Shown here: in pieces, positions 1 to 8,442 of the stretch
Layout of the letters: each line of letters opens with the position of its first letter
How positions within the stretch are numbered: the stretch's first letter is position 1
DNA from: Arthrobacter alpinus
GTDB lineage: Bacteria; Actinomycetota; Actinomycetes; Actinomycetales; Micrococcaceae
Reading direction: 5' to 3'
NCBI RefSeq assembly: GCF_001445575.1
Contig: NZ_CP013200.1
Location: 3,348,001 to 3,412,000 of the forward strand
DNA: 64,000 nucleotides
Program-made: the position numbers and the translations under genes
Notes under the pieces: model-generated
What the model was told of the DNA's origin: nothing
The model's input: only the letters and a program-made list of their open reading frames with translations
Databases searched by the model: none

Positions 1-2
1 AC

Positions 3-491
3 GTCGCCAACACCATGACGGATGTGGCCGGCTTTGATTCAGGATTCCTTCCCGTCATTGTAGGTCTCTACGGGGTGGGCATGGTGGTGGGAAACTACAT
101 CGGTGGACGGCTCGCCGACTGGTCCGTCATGGGCAGCATCTACGCTGTCATGGCTTTCATCGCTGCAATGCTGGTGCTGTACGCAGCCTCGGTTCACATT
201 CAGTGGATGGCGTTGCTGATGATCTTCGTCATTGGCGCCTCGGGTGCCATGCTTATTCCTTCGCTGCAGACGCGTCTCTTGGATGTCTCCCCGGGGGCGC
301 CAACATTGGCGTCCTCCTTGAACCACTCGGCGCTGAACATGGCCAACGCGCTTGGCGCCTTCGTGGGTGGGCTCGTCATCACGTGGGGATGGGGATACAC
401 CGCCCCGGCTCTGGTGGGCGCCGTCTTGGCAGTGCTGGGACTGGGCATCGCCCTCCTCAGCGGGCTACTTGATAAGGCCGGCAAGAACTAA
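3..491 (+). CDS. MFS transporter, C-terminal part (5' end outside window)
   Basis: The reading frame is open to the left edge, so only the last ~163 residues of a major facilitator superfamily permease are present. The visible part has about five hydrophobic membrane segments and, after the first, the short basic loop G-G-R-L-A-D-W, which matches the conserved inter-helix loop motif of the DHA1 drug/sugar efflux branch. It would export a small molecule across the cytoplasmic membrane; the substrate cannot be read from the sequence. A strong hairpin follows the stop codon, and the next gene is convergent, so this is the last gene of its transcript. Confidence 0.85.
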   Translation, partial: VANTMTDVAGFDSGFLPVIVGLYGVGMVVGNYIGGRLADWSVMGSIYAVMAFIAAMLVLYAASVHIQWMALLMIFVIGASGAMLIPSLQTRLLDVSPGAPTLASSLNHSALNMANALGAFVGGLVITWGWGYTAPALVGAVLAVLGLGIALLSGLLDKAGKN

Positions 492-533
492 CTCCTCCCA
501 GACAAAATGCACATAAGCGCCAGACAAACAAGA

Positions 534-572
534 ATCCCGCAGCTAGTTTTACTAGGTGCGGGATCCTTTGTT
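534..572. terminator. Bidirectional intrinsic terminator
   Basis: ATCCCGC at 534-540 pairs with GCGGGAT at 558-564; an inner 7-bp stem with one mismatch surrounds a TTT loop. T-rich sequence follows on the plus strand and also on the minus strand. It lies between the convergent MFS and rRNA methyltransferase genes. From 573 to 731 I see no gene, only GCAGGAGGAGC-like short repeats. Confidence 0.8.
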
Positions 573-731
573 TAACACAGCGTTCCGGCGGGTTCAGCCT
601 GCCAGAGACGGTTCTAGTGGAAACTTTCCAGGCAGGCGTCCGGTTCGACAGGAGGAGCTGAACTGCAGGAGTTGCTCTGCAGGAGGAGCCGCGCGTCTCA
701 TGCGGTCAGCTCGCACCGGTCACGGTGCTGC

Positions 732-1640
732 CTAGGCGCGGTGCTGGGCCCTTGCGCTGGCGTACAGGCACACTGTTGCGGCCGTTCCCAGGTTCAGTGA
801 CTCTGCCGCGCCGTAGACGGGCACAGCGACCCGGTGATCAGCCAGGGCTTTTTCCTCGCCTGCGAGGCCTTGTGCTTCGTTGCCAAACATCCAGAGGGTG
901 GGCCGCTCTAGTTCGTAGCTGGAATCCGGGATTTCCTGATCGAAGGCACGCGCCGCGCTCTCGTCCTGCAGCAGGTCCAGGTTCAGCTGCCCATAACCGT
1001 CGGCGGCGAGGATGCCCACACCGGCAGCCTTGGCGGCGGCAACCACATCGGCTAGATCTGCTCCAAGAACAACCGGGAGGTGGAACAACGATCCCGCTGT
1101 GGAGCGGACAGTTTTGGGGTTGTAGACATCCACGCTGGAGTTGGAGAAGATCACGGCGTCGGCACCCGCAGCATCAGCGGCACGCAGCACAGTCCCGGCG
1201 TTTCCCGGGTCCTGCACGCGGCACAACATGGCGATCAATTTCGGCTTGGCAGCAAAGACCTCCGCCAACGGCACGTCCACAAAGTTACAGACAGCCACAA
1301 TGCCCTGAGGTGCCACGGTATCGGTCATGGCGGACAACACGAGTTCACTGGCAACGCGAACCTGTACACGGGATCCCGGTGCAGCAGCAGCTTCAACCAG
1401 CTCCGGGTACTTCCTCAAGCTCTCAACAGTGCCGTACAACGCTTCCACCACGGCTGTGCCGCCAGCGGCGAGGCATTCGCGGTGGGCGCGCAATGCTTCA
1501 CGGACAGACTGTGGGCCTTCAGCCAGGAACTGACGGCGCTTTAAACGGCCCGAGCGCCCGGTCAGCTTCGCAACATCCCTCACACGATCTGCTCGAGGAT
1601 TGGTCATTGCTTCTGCTGGCGGGCGCCCGGTTTCACTCAT
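732..1640 (-). CDS. TrmH/SpoU-family RNA 2'-O-methyltransferase
   Basis: A 302-residue SPOUT methyltransferase that would transfer a methyl group from S-adenosylmethionine to a ribose 2'-OH of rRNA or tRNA. The N-terminal third (about residues 15-120) resembles the SpoU substrate-binding domain. The knotted catalytic domain follows, with QDPGNAGTVLRAADAAGA (motif 1), LWMFGNEAQGL (motif 2) and the C-terminal E-S-L-N-L-G motif 3. I chose the ATG at 1640 because AAGG lies 8 bases upstream; a later ATG at 1607 is possible. It is the last gene of the infC-rpmI-rplT cluster, the usual neighbourhood of this subfamily in Actinobacteria. The exact target nucleotide is not known from sequence. Confidence 0.88.
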   Translation of the reverse strand: MSETGRPPAEAMTNPRADRVRDVAKLTGRSGRLKRRQFLAEGPQSVREALRAHRECLAAGGTAVVEALYGTVESLRKYPELVEAAAAPGSRVQVRVASELVLSAMTDTVAPQGIVAVCNFVDVPLAEVFAAKPKLIAMLCRVQDPGNAGTVLRAADAAGADAVIFSNSSVDVYNPKTVRSTAGSLFHLPVVLGADLADVVAAAKAAGVGILAADGYGQLNLDLLQDESAARAFDQEIPDSSYELERPTLWMFGNEAQGLAGEEKALADHRVAVPVYGAAESLNLGTAATVCLYASARAQHRA

Positions 1641-1708
1641 AATTAGGACCTTATCAGTCACTACTCATGAACAAGGAACTGGAGAGTTCCTTCAGGGTAT
1701 TTCTAGAA

Positions 1709-2092
1709 TTACTTTGCTACCGGAGCTGAGGTATCAGCAGGCAGTGCAGCCTTGGCGATGTTCACCAGAGCGGCGAAAGCACCGGCGTCGTTGACGGCCA
1801 GGTCGGCCAGCATGCGACGGTCAACCTCGATCGCAGCAGCCTTCAGGCCCTGGATCAAGCGGTTGTAGGTCAGGCCGTTGGCGCGTGAGGCAGCGTTGAT
1901 ACGCTGGATCCACAGGCGACGGAAGTCACCCTTACGCTTGCGGCGGTCACCGTAGCTGTAAACAAACGAGTGCAGCAGCTGCTCTTTGGCCTTGCGGTAC
2001 AGACGTGAACGCTGTCCACGGTAACCCTTTGCGCGCTCAAGAATAACCCGACGCTTCTTATGGGCGTTTACAGCCCTCTTCACACGTGCCAC
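1709..2092 (-). CDS. rplT: 50S ribosomal protein L20
   Basis: 127 residues, the full length for bacterial L20. The very basic N-terminus ([14 protein letters not shown]) and the conserved [13 protein letters not shown] segment in the globular part are diagnostic. L20 binds 23S rRNA early in 50S assembly. The C-terminus carries an extra Ala-rich tail of about 10 residues. It lies directly downstream of rpmI, the infC-rpmI-rplT order found in most bacteria. In some bacteria L20 represses its own operon; no L20-binding pseudoknot could be recognised here by eye. Confidence 0.98.
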   Translation of the reverse strand: MARVKRAVNAHKKRRVILERAKGYRGQRSRLYRKAKEQLLHSFVYSYGDRRKRKGDFRRLWIQRINAASRANGLTYNRLIQGLKAAAIEVDRRMLADLAVNDAGAFAALVNIAKAALPADTSAPVAK

Positions 2093-2199
2093 GTGCGTAC
2101 TCCTTCAATTTTAAAGATCCCAAGCCAATCATGCCAGGGAAGGCTTTGATGAATGGTGTTAGACCCTGAACTGGGAATCACACCGATTGACTTGCGAAA

Positions 2200-2394
2200 T
2201 TAGATGCCGAGCATCTTCTTGATGTTGCGAACATCTGCCTTGGCAACCGTGAGGTCACCCTTCAGACGACGCTTCAAGCTGGAGGGCTTGTGCTCCAGGT
2301 AGTGGCGGCGGTTAGCCTGCTGGCGCTGAAGCTTACCGGAACCGGTGAGCTTGAAACGCTTCTTAGCACCACTATGTGTCTTCATTTTAGGCAT
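2200..2394 (-). CDS. rpmI: 50S ribosomal protein L35
   Basis: 64 residues, full length. It begins [15 protein letters not shown] and has the basic [15 protein letters not shown] region typical of L35, a structural protein of the large subunit bound to 23S rRNA. It sits between infC (about 100 bases upstream) and rplT (about 107 bases downstream), so it is expected to share their transcript. Confidence 0.98.
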   Translation of the reverse strand: MPKMKTHSGAKKRFKLTGSGKLQRQQANRRHYLEHKPSSLKRRLKGDLTVAKADVRNIKKMLGI

Positions 2395-2497
2395 GAGGAC
2401 CTATCTCCTTACGTATCCACCGGCGCTGCCTGTGGGTCTCTAGCAGCGACCGATTGGGTCACTGTGTGGGTGTATTCACCGCTGAAAAGGTGAAACC

Positions 2498-3613
2498 TTA
2501 TTCAGCCGAGCTGGGGGTTTCGTCCGCGGGAGCACTCTTTGCAGAGGCTGCCTTCGCGGCCGGTTTTGCAGCAGCCTTGGCGGCCGGCTTTGCTGCGGGC
2601 TTCGCAGCAACCGGCTTGGCCATGGGCTTCGGCATAGGAATGGGCTTTGCGGCAACCGGCTTCGGAGCAGCAACCGGCTTGGGCGCTACTGCGGGCTTGG
2701 TTGCAGCCTTAGCAACAGGTGCCGCCTTGGCCGCGGGGGCCTTAGCTGCGGCCGGTGCCTTAGCGGGGGCTGCCTTGGCCGGAGCCTTGGCAGGTACGAC
2801 GGCGGCTGCCGGCTTTTGTGCCGGAGCTTCCTTCGTCGGAGCTACTTCAGGGGCCGGAGCCTTGGTCGGCGCAACAGTTTCAGCAACCGGTGCAACAACT
2901 TCCGGAACAACAGCGGCTGCGGGAGCCGGGATATCCTCGTTCAGACGCAAGCCCTCGGGCAACAAGTCAGCCAATGACTGAGTCATGGGTGCCTTGTTCT
3001 CACGGTCCACATCAACGCGGGCGGTGCCATTGGCAACGGCTTCGTTGTGGGCCTTAGCATCGGCGCGCTGCTGGTTGCGGCGTGCTTCTGCCTTGGCTTC
3101 AGCCTTGTTCTTCAGGGGACCGATAACCATGACCATGTTGCGGCCGTCAATGCGGGGGCTCGATTCGATGACGCCGACTTCAGCGACATCTGCGGCGAAC
3201 TTCTGCAGGAGACGGATGCCCATTTCCGGACGCTGCTGCTCGCGTCCACGGAACTGGATCATGGCCTTGACCTTGTCACCGGCTCCGAGGAAGCGTGTTG
3301 CGTGCCCGCGCTTGGTCTCGTAGTCATGGGTATCGATCTTGAGACGGAAACGGATTTCCTTCAAGACGGTGTTGGTCTGGTTCTTACGGGCTTCACGAGC
3401 CTTGACTGCGGCTTCATACTTGTACTTGCCGAAGTCCATCAGTTTGCACACCGGCGGCTTAGCCGTCGGCGCGACCTCAACCAGATCCAAGTCAGACTCA
3501 GCTGCTAAACGAAGGGCATCCTCAATGCGGACAACTCCTACTTGTTCGCCTGCTGGCCCAACCAACCGCACCTCGGGGACGCGGATTCGATCATTGATGC
3601 GTGGCTCGCTAAT
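2498..3613 (-). CDS. infC: Translation initiation factor IF-3 with long Ala/Pro/Lys tail
   Basis: IF-3 binds the 30S subunit, blocks premature 50S joining and checks the start codon and initiator tRNA. The N-domain ([19 protein letters not shown] onward) and the C-domain (K-E-I-R-F-R, T-R-F-L, R-G-R-E motifs) occupy about the first 185 residues, the whole of a normal IF-3. A further ~185 residues of low complexity follow, made of Ala, Pro, Lys and Val repeats such as [15 protein letters not shown]. The start is an ATT codon at 3613-3611, with AGGAG six bases upstream; no ATG or GTG in frame gives a family-like N-terminus. AUU is the known start codon of E. coli infC and underlies autoregulation by IF-3, which discriminates against non-standard starts. 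Confidence 0.95.
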   Translation of the reverse strand: MSEPRINDRIRVPEVRLVGPAGEQVGVVRIEDALRLAAESDLDLVEVAPTAKPPVCKLMDFGKYKYEAAVKAREARKNQTNTVLKEIRFRLKIDTHDYETKRGHATRFLGAGDKVKAMIQFRGREQQRPEMGIRLLQKFAADVAEVGVIESSPRIDGRNMVMVIGPLKNKAEAKAEARRNQQRADAKAHNEAVANGTARVDVDRENKAPMTQSLADLLPEGLRLNEDIPAPAAAVVPEVVAPVAETVAPTKAPAPEVAPTKEAPAQKPAAAVVPAKAPAKAAPAKAPAAAKAPAAKAAPVAKAATKPAVAPKPVAAPKPVAAKPIPMPKPMAKPVAAKPAAKPAAKAAAKPAAKAASAKSAPADETPSSAE

Positions 3614-3625
3614 GTGTAGCTCCTG
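3611..3625 (-). promoter_or_regulatory. infC Shine-Dalgarno with ATT start codon
   Basis: On the minus strand AGGAG (3624-3620) is followed after six bases by ATT (3613-3611), and then by AGC GAG CCA, which opens the conserved IF-3 N-terminus. The spacing is ideal. By analogy with E. coli, the non-canonical start would let IF-3 repress its own translation. Confidence 0.85.
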
Positions 3626-3660
3626 TTGCCTAAAAGGGTGAGTACCACCAGCAACGAAGA

Positions 3661-3692
3661 AGGCCTCCAATTTGCTGATGCAATGGAGGCCT
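3661..3692 (-). promoter_or_regulatory. Hairpin in the infC leader
   Basis: AGGCCTCC (3661-3668) pairs with GGAGGCCT (3685-3692), and TTGC/GCAA forms an inner stem with a TGAT loop. It lies in the 5' leader, about 48 bases upstream of the infC start, and is followed on the minus strand by TTCTTCGTT. It could be an attenuator or a leader stem that controls the operon. The rest of 3693-3912 contains no gene; TTGTCA at 3900-3895 and TTATTT 18 bases further on are a weak promoter candidate. Confidence 0.5.
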
Positions 3693-3912
3693 CAAATGAT
3701 CGGCACAGGTCCCCTAGATAAGGAGACGTGCTTGTCCGCCCCTCATGGGACGGTGCCGACCTAAAACCAGACAACGCCAAAGATTGGGTCGAAAGGTGGG
3801 AGAGGAATCCACTTGCAAACTCTTTGCAGCTATTCGATAGTCCTTGTGACTTTCGCCTTGAGGACACACGATAAATAACAGCATCGAGTCGGTCTGTGAC
3901 AAGCTTAGCAGT

Positions 3913-4320
3913 ATGAGTAGCTCAGATAATAATCCAGACACCCGCAACACGTTTGAAGCAGCCCCCGAGGAAGCCCTGACCGATTCTCAGGCCGCCTCGG
4001 TAGTACGTGATATTGCAGAGGTTCCCGCCATTGAGGTCATTACAACTGCCGCCGTTCACCTCATGAGCGCCGCAGCCGTCAAGTGCGGCCTGGCCGCCGG
4101 ACCCGACGCTGAAGAACTGAAGGACCTGGACGAGGCCCGCAAGCTCATCACCGCACTGGCAGGCTTCGTGACCGCCGCAGCTCCTGAAATTGGCAGCCAG
4201 CACGCCGGACCGTTGCGCGATGGCCTGCGTTCACTGCAGCTCGCCTTCCGTGAAGCATCAACCATCCAGGACGCTCCGGGCAAGGGTCCGGGCGAGAAGT
4301 ACACCGGAGCGGTCAACTAG
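3913..4320 (+). CDS. DUF1844 domain protein
   Basis: 135 residues, soluble, without signal peptide. After an acidic N-terminal ~30 residues comes the DUF1844 core: I-E-V-I-T-T-A-A-V-H-L-M-S-A-A-A-V-K-C-G-L and then D-L-D-E-A-R-K-L-I, both typical. The function of the family is unknown; it is commonly found divergent from infC in Actinobacteria, as here. No Shine-Dalgarno is visible before the ATG, so it may be translated from a short leader. Two hairpin elements follow its stop codon. Confidence 0.85.
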   Translation: MSSSDNNPDTRNTFEAAPEEALTDSQAASVVRDIAEVPAIEVITTAAVHLMSAAAVKCGLAAGPDAEELKDLDEARKLITALAGFVTAAAPEIGSQHAGPLRDGLRSLQLAFREASTIQDAPGKGPGEKYTGAVN

Positions 4321-4321
4321 T

Positions 4322-4392
4322 CCCCACTCGCTCCCAACTTGAAGCCGCTGGCGCGTCTTTAAGTTGGGGCCCTCGCGAGCGTGGGCCCATCC
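4322..4392 (-). repeat. Dispersed hairpin repeat, copy 1
   Basis: Read on the minus strand this is TGGGCCCACGC-TCG-CGAGGG followed by a hairpin: stem CCCAACTT (4333-4340) with AAGTTGGG (4361-4368) around a loop that contains GACGCGCCAGCGGC. The same layout, with the same loop core but a different stem sequence, occurs at 20391-20463. It lies immediately after the DUF1844 stop codon. Confidence 0.7.
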
Positions 4393-4398
4393 GCTGAT

Positions 4399-4459
4399 CT
4401 CGAACGGTGAGTAGTGAGCAATGTTTGTACGTAACATTGCTCACTACTCACCGTTCGAG
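4399..4459. terminator. 27-bp perfect inverted repeat between convergent genes
   Basis: The arm at 4399-4425 (begins CTCGAACGGTGAG) is perfectly complementary to 4433-4459, with a 7-base loop TGTACGT. It lies between the convergent DUF1844 and MFS genes. No T tract follows, so termination would rest on the very stable stem alone. Confidence 0.7.
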
Positions 4460-4473
4460 GTGGTTAAGGGCCG

Positions 4474-5826
4474 TTACACCGGGTCCGGCTCACCCAAAAG
4501 GTCGTCCAAATCGTCCGGTTGCTGAGATTGCACTGCGGTGGAATTACGTCGGCGCCAGACTGCCATGACGATCAGGCCAAGAATCGCCAGTACCGCACAA
4601 ATGGCACCCACAATGACGAAGCCGGCCCAAGGACCGATGCGGTCAATCATGACGCCGGCGAACGGTGCGCCCATGGCATTGCCAATAGTCATGGAGGATC
4701 CGTACCAGCCCATGGCCTCGCCACGACGCTTTTCACTGACTAGATCAGCAATATGCTCAGCACTTGATGTCAGCACTGGCGCGCAGAGCAGACCGGGCAA
4801 AATGGACAGCAATCCAAGGGTCCAGGCGTTGGTGGCGAATCCCATGGGGATGATCAAGATGGCCATGGCACCCAGTAGCCACAACGGGTTGACGGAACGT
4901 TTTAGGGCACCGTAAACGACGCCGCCCACAATGGAAGCGCCGCACCAGAAGAGGAAGACGATACCAAGATCACCGGTGCTGTCGTTGAAGTTCATCAACG
5001 CGACCATGCCAACGTTGACTCCGGTCAGCACCAGTCCGGCACCCAGTGACGTAGCCAGAATGGCCAAGACGGCAATATTGACCCAGCGCAGGTTGTGATG
5101 GGTGCTCCCCCACCAGCGGGCGATGATGTTCTTCCCCGTTAGATCTGGGGCTTGTTGGTCTTCTACGGGGTCAGATGGCTCCGCGAGCACGCCGCCCACG
5201 GAAACGTAGGATCCCTTGTGACCGGTGCGAGTGGGCGGATTGAACCACATCAAGAAAATGCCAGCCAGCGACGCGCTCACCCCAATGACAACCAGACCTA
5301 GCACGGTATTGTTGGTGGCCAACATGACACCGGCCGCCGGGCCGATCATGAATGTCAGTTCACCACCCATGGAATCCAGAGCGTAGGCAGTTCGGCGTTG
5401 TTCCGGCGGGACCATGACACCCAGGGCCTGGCGCACCACGGAGAAGATGGGGACGGCAAACAGGCCCCCGATGAACGCGGCCGCGAGGAGCAGCTGAAAG
5501 TTCAAAAACGGCGCGGTGCCCCACACCGTCACTTCGGCAATAACCGAGGGGATCAAGGCCCGGCGCAAGCCGTAACGGTCCACCATTCGTCCACGCCACG
5601 GCGCACCAATCGCGATACCGATGGTGACTGCTGCGGCGACCAACCCCGCTGCTGCGTAATCCAGCTCCATGGACTTGACCACGTGCAGAGTCAAGAGCAC
5701 GCCTGCCGCAGCGTGCGGAATACGTGCCAGCATGGCCACGATCAGGAGTCGGCGGACGGATCCAACCGCAAGGATTTCGCGGTAGGCAGCAAAATTCACG
5801 GTGTTTACTTCTCTCTTGGTATCCAT
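4474..5826 (-). CDS. MFS transporter
   Basis: 450 residues with about twelve hydrophobic helices in two halves, separated by a ~45-residue cytoplasmic loop near residues 205-250. The loop after helix 2 reads G-R-M-V-D-R-Y-G-L-R-R, the MFS motif A, and a second copy, G-V-M-I-D-R-I-G, occurs in the C-terminal half. It is a secondary transporter of the cytoplasmic membrane, probably an exporter; the substrate is unknown. The ATG at 5826 was chosen over a GTG one codon earlier; neither has a clear Shine-Dalgarno. It is the last gene after the SseB-like gene, 32 bases downstream, and may be co-transcribed with the his genes. Confidence 0.88.
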   Translation of the reverse strand: MDTKREVNTVNFAAYREILAVGSVRRLLIVAMLARIPHAAAGVLLTLHVVKSMELDYAAAGLVAAAVTIGIAIGAPWRGRMVDRYGLRRALIPSVIAEVTVWGTAPFLNFQLLLAAAFIGGLFAVPIFSVVRQALGVMVPPEQRRTAYALDSMGGELTFMIGPAAGVMLATNNTVLGLVVIGVSASLAGIFLMWFNPPTRTGHKGSYVSVGGVLAEPSDPVEDQQAPDLTGKNIIARWWGSTHHNLRWVNIAVLAILATSLGAGLVLTGVNVGMVALMNFNDSTGDLGIVFLFWCGASIVGGVVYGALKRSVNPLWLLGAMAILIIPMGFATNAWTLGLLSILPGLLCAPVLTSSAEHIADLVSEKRRGEAMGWYGSSMTIGNAMGAPFAGVMIDRIGPWAGFVIVGAICAVLAILGLIVMAVWRRRNSTAVQSQQPDDLDDLLGEPDPV

Positions 5827-5858
5827 CACAAGAGAGCGTGACGCTGCTCCTGTGTGGT

Positions 5859-6746
5859 TTAGGTCTGTGGGTGCTGGAGCTGCAAACGAATCTGGATGGA
5901 ATCAACTGCTGCAGCAAAATATTCGTTGCTGGCCCAATATTCTTGCAGGCGGGTCAAAAGGTCATTCACTTGTTGCTGATCAAGCCCAGGCAATAACGTC
6001 AGGGTGACACACAGTTCCGGTCCGGTTCCGCCGCCTTGCACCCGTTGCGAGTGTTCGCCCTTAGTGCCCCAGAGGGATTCTATGCCCTGCCCGGCACTGG
6101 CGGAAATATCCGTCACGGCTGTGTGAGCTACGGCCGACACGGAGTCGCGGAGGACATTTTCAACCGCTACATCCCCATAGCTGGGTTGCCACTGTTGTTG
6201 CTGCGCCAGCGCCCACATGGCGGGGCGGCGGACCACAAATGGACGTTCGGAGCCAGGATCTAACACCAGCAACGCAGCCTCCTCGGCCACCGCGGACAAA
6301 GCTGCACGGGCTGCATACACTGCCACCGGGCGCGCCTCGGGATGCCACCGGGTGAGTGCTTCTGCGTTAGTAAAGACCGGCAGGGCACGCCGTCCATCGG
6401 GACCATTCAGCGTCACCAAGGCCATATCTGACTCTTTGTCCGAGACCAGGCCGTTCTCGCCCACTATCTGCTCTGCGAGTTGAGCGACAATCGGGATGAA
6501 CACCCGGGCGGTGGCCAGTGAGGCAACTACCTCCGCTTCGCTGCCGTCACCAGCGGCAAGGGCTTGGAGGGCTGCGGCAAACCCGGCGTCTGTAGCCCCG
6601 TCGTCGGTGTCAAAGTTGTGGTACTTTTCCTGTGCAGGAAGGTCACGGCCGGCCCACGGCTGCCCGGCAGAATCGGTGCTACCACCAGCACCAGCTAGTG
6701 CGGCGGCAATATGTCCGGGCAGCACCTTCTTGGGCATCTCAGTCAT
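5859..6746 (-). CDS. SseB family protein
   Basis: 295 residues, soluble. The N-terminal ~180 residues match the SseB N-terminal domain: F-I-P-I-V-A-Q-L-A, then D-M-A-L-V-T-L-N-G-P-D-G-R-R-A-L-P-V-F-T and L-V-L-D-P-G. The C-terminal third looks like the SseB-C type region. E. coli SseB is named for enhanced serine sensitivity; the biochemical role is unknown. The start lies four bases after the priA stop, so it is translated from the histidine transcript. It is a common companion of his genes in Arthrobacter-like genomes. Confidence 0.82.
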   Translation of the reverse strand: MTEMPKKVLPGHIAAALAGAGGSTDSAGQPWAGRDLPAQEKYHNFDTDDGATDAGFAAALQALAAGDGSEAEVVASLATARVFIPIVAQLAEQIVGENGLVSDKESDMALVTLNGPDGRRALPVFTNAEALTRWHPEARPVAVYAARAALSAVAEEAALLVLDPGSERPFVVRRPAMWALAQQQQWQPSYGDVAVENVLRDSVSAVAHTAVTDISASAGQGIESLWGTKGEHSQRVQGGGTGPELCVTLTLLPGLDQQQVNDLLTRLQEYWASNEYFAAAVDSIQIRLQLQHPQT

Positions 6747-6749
6747 GAT

Positions 6750-7484
6750 TTAGCGGCGGCCTGCAACATCAAGGGCCTGCGGGAGCGTGAACGCGCCGGA
6801 GTACAGCGCCTTGCCAACAATGGCCCCTTCAACACCTTCGCCAACCAATTCGCGCAGGACGCGCAGGTCTTCGAGGCTGGAAATTCCGCCTGAGGCCACC
6901 ACCGGCTTGGAGGTGCGGGTGCACATTTCGCGAAGCAGTTCCACGTTGGGCCCGCGCAAAGTGCCGTCCTTGGTGACGTCGGTAACCACGTACCGAGCGC
7001 AGCCAGCATCTTCAAGGCGAGCCAGGACCTCCCAAATGTCCCCACCTTCCTTGGTCCAGCCACGGCCGGCCAAGGTGGTGCCACGAACATCGAGTCCGAC
7101 GGCGATCTTGTCACCAAAGCGGTCAATCACTTTCGCGGTCCACTCCGGGTTCTCCAGAGCAGCCGTGCCGAGGTTGACGCGGCCCACACCCAGTTCCAGG
7201 GCGGCTTCCAAGGTTGCATCATCGCGCAGACCACCGGAGAGCTCAACCTTGATATCCAAGGCCTGCACCATTTCGCTCAGCAGGTGCACGTTGGTACCGC
7301 GGCCAAAGGCTGCGTCCAGGTCAACCAAGTGAACCCACTCGGCGCCGTCGTTCTGCCACTTCATGGCTGCTTCAAGCGGGGAGCCGTAGCTGGTTTCTGA
7401 GCCAGCCTCGCCCTGAACCAGGCGCACGGCCTGGCCGTCCACAACGTCGACAGCGGGCAGCAATTCCAAAATGGGGGTGGTCAT
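6750..7484 (-). CDS. priA: Bifunctional phosphoribosyl isomerase (HisA/TrpF)
   Basis: 244 residues, a full (beta-alpha)8 barrel. In Actinobacteria this enzyme isomerises both ProFAR in histidine synthesis and phosphoribosylanthranilate in tryptophan synthesis. Visible features are [15 protein letters not shown] with the N-terminal catalytic Asp, the second catalytic Asp in [14 protein letters not shown], and phosphate-binding loops S-G-G-I-S and I-V-G-K-A-L. The ATG at 7484 is preceded by GAGG. Only upstream his genes are visible, so dual activity is inferred from the family. Confidence 0.95.
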   Translation of the reverse strand: MTTPILELLPAVDVVDGQAVRLVQGEAGSETSYGSPLEAAMKWQNDGAEWVHLVDLDAAFGRGTNVHLLSEMVQALDIKVELSGGLRDDATLEAALELGVGRVNLGTAALENPEWTAKVIDRFGDKIAVGLDVRGTTLAGRGWTKEGGDIWEVLARLEDAGCARYVVTDVTKDGTLRGPNVELLREMCTRTSKPVVASGGISSLEDLRVLRELVGEGVEGAIVGKALYSGAFTLPQALDVAGRR

Positions 7485-7597
7485 GGGGTCCTCAACGGTA
7501 TGTGTACTGCGGGTGGAAACTACGGGACAAGTCCCCGCGGAGTGGCCGCGGGATACTACGTGAATCGAGAAGAGCGTGGAACCAGAAGAATGTGAAA

Positions 7598-7747
7598 CTA
7601 GAGCGTGAGCATGTAGGCAGCCACGAGAGACATGGCGGCCAGTGCGGCAAAGCAGATGGGGATCCAGCGGGCAGCTTTCTGCTGGTAGAACGTGTAGCAT
7701 CCACCGATCAGCAGGCCAGCCAGTGCCATCAACAATAACGAATACAT
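7598..7747 (-). CDS. 49-residue membrane protein coupled to hisH
   Basis: A short gene that reads [16 protein letters not shown], continues through a basic loop (YQQKAARW), and ends with a second hydrophobic stretch and MLTL. Two transmembrane helices are predicted (about residues 3-20 and 29-46). Its ATG overlaps the hisH stop codon as TGATG, which is typical of translational coupling and is the main reason to accept it. I do not recognise a family, and the role is unknown; it could be a small membrane partner or only a conserved his-operon hitchhiker. About 110 bases separate it from priA, without an obvious terminator. Confidence 0.72.
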   Translation of the reverse strand: MYSLLLMALAGLLIGGCYTFYQQKAARWIPICFAALAAMSLVAAYMLTL

Positions 7748-8442
7748 CAGCTAGCCACCTTGGCCAGGGACTTGACCCAGTTACGCAGCATGCGCGCCCC
7801 GGCGTCACCGGACTTTTCCGGATGGAACTGCGTGGCGCACAAGGGGCCGTTTTCCACGGCCGCAATGAACGGTGCACCGTGCTCGGACCAGGTCACCATG
7901 GGTGGGCGCATTTTGGGCTGCAGCACTTCAAAGTCCCACTTCTGGACACCATATGAGTGCACAAAGTAGAACCGCTCGGATTCCACGCCTTCAAAGAGCA
8001 TGGAGCCCTCCGCGGCTGTGACAGTGTTCCAGCCCATGTGGGGAACCACTGGGGCAGGCAGCAGCTCCACAGTCCCGGGCCACTCCCCCATGCCTTCGCG
8101 GTGGGTACCGTGTTCCACTCCGGCGTCGAAGAGGATCTGCATGCCCACGCAGATACCCAGAACTGCGCGACCACCAGCAACACGACGGCCGATCATCCGT
8201 AGCGCATCGACGGCTTTGAGTTCGTCCATGACGGAGGCGAAGGCGCCCACGCCAGGCACGACCAACCCGTCGGCGTTGAGAACATCTTCTGGCTTGGCGC
8301 TGAGTGTCACCACTGCACCGGCCCGTTCTAGCGCACGGACAGCGGAGCGGATATTGCCCGAGCCGTAGTCCAGCACCGTGACGGTGGGCTTGTCAAAGAT
8401 GTCTGTCTCTCTGATGTGTGTCTCTGACACGCCGGAGCTCAC
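7747..8442 (-). CDS. hisH: Imidazole glycerol phosphate synthase, glutaminase subunit
   Basis: 231 residues. HisH hydrolyses glutamine and passes ammonia to HisF, which makes IGP and AICAR from PRFAR. Class I amidotransferase features are present: V-L-D-Y-G-S-G-N at the N-terminus, the nucleophile in [11 protein letters not shown], and the catalytic His/Glu pair in TQFHPEKSG. The first ~18 residues ([18 protein letters not shown]) precede the domain and are family-variable. It starts with a GTG that overlaps the hisB stop (GTGA). HisF is not in this window. Confidence 0.95.
   Translation of the reverse strand: MSSGVSETHIRETDIFDKPTVTVLDYGSGNIRSAVRALERAGAVVTLSAKPEDVLNADGLVVPGVGAFASVMDELKAVDALRMIGRRVAGGRAVLGICVGMQILFDAGVEHGTHREGMGEWPGTVELLPAPVVPHMGWNTVTAAEGSMLFEGVESERFYFVHSYGVQKWDFEVLQPKMRPPMVTWSEHGAPFIAAVENGPLCATQFHPEKSGDAGARMLRNWVKSLAKVAS

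Noticed and set aside
725..1642. Plus-strand open frame opposite the rRNA methyltransferase
   Set aside because: Arg/Pro/Gln-rich antisense translation with no domain; the minus strand has all SPOUT motifs.
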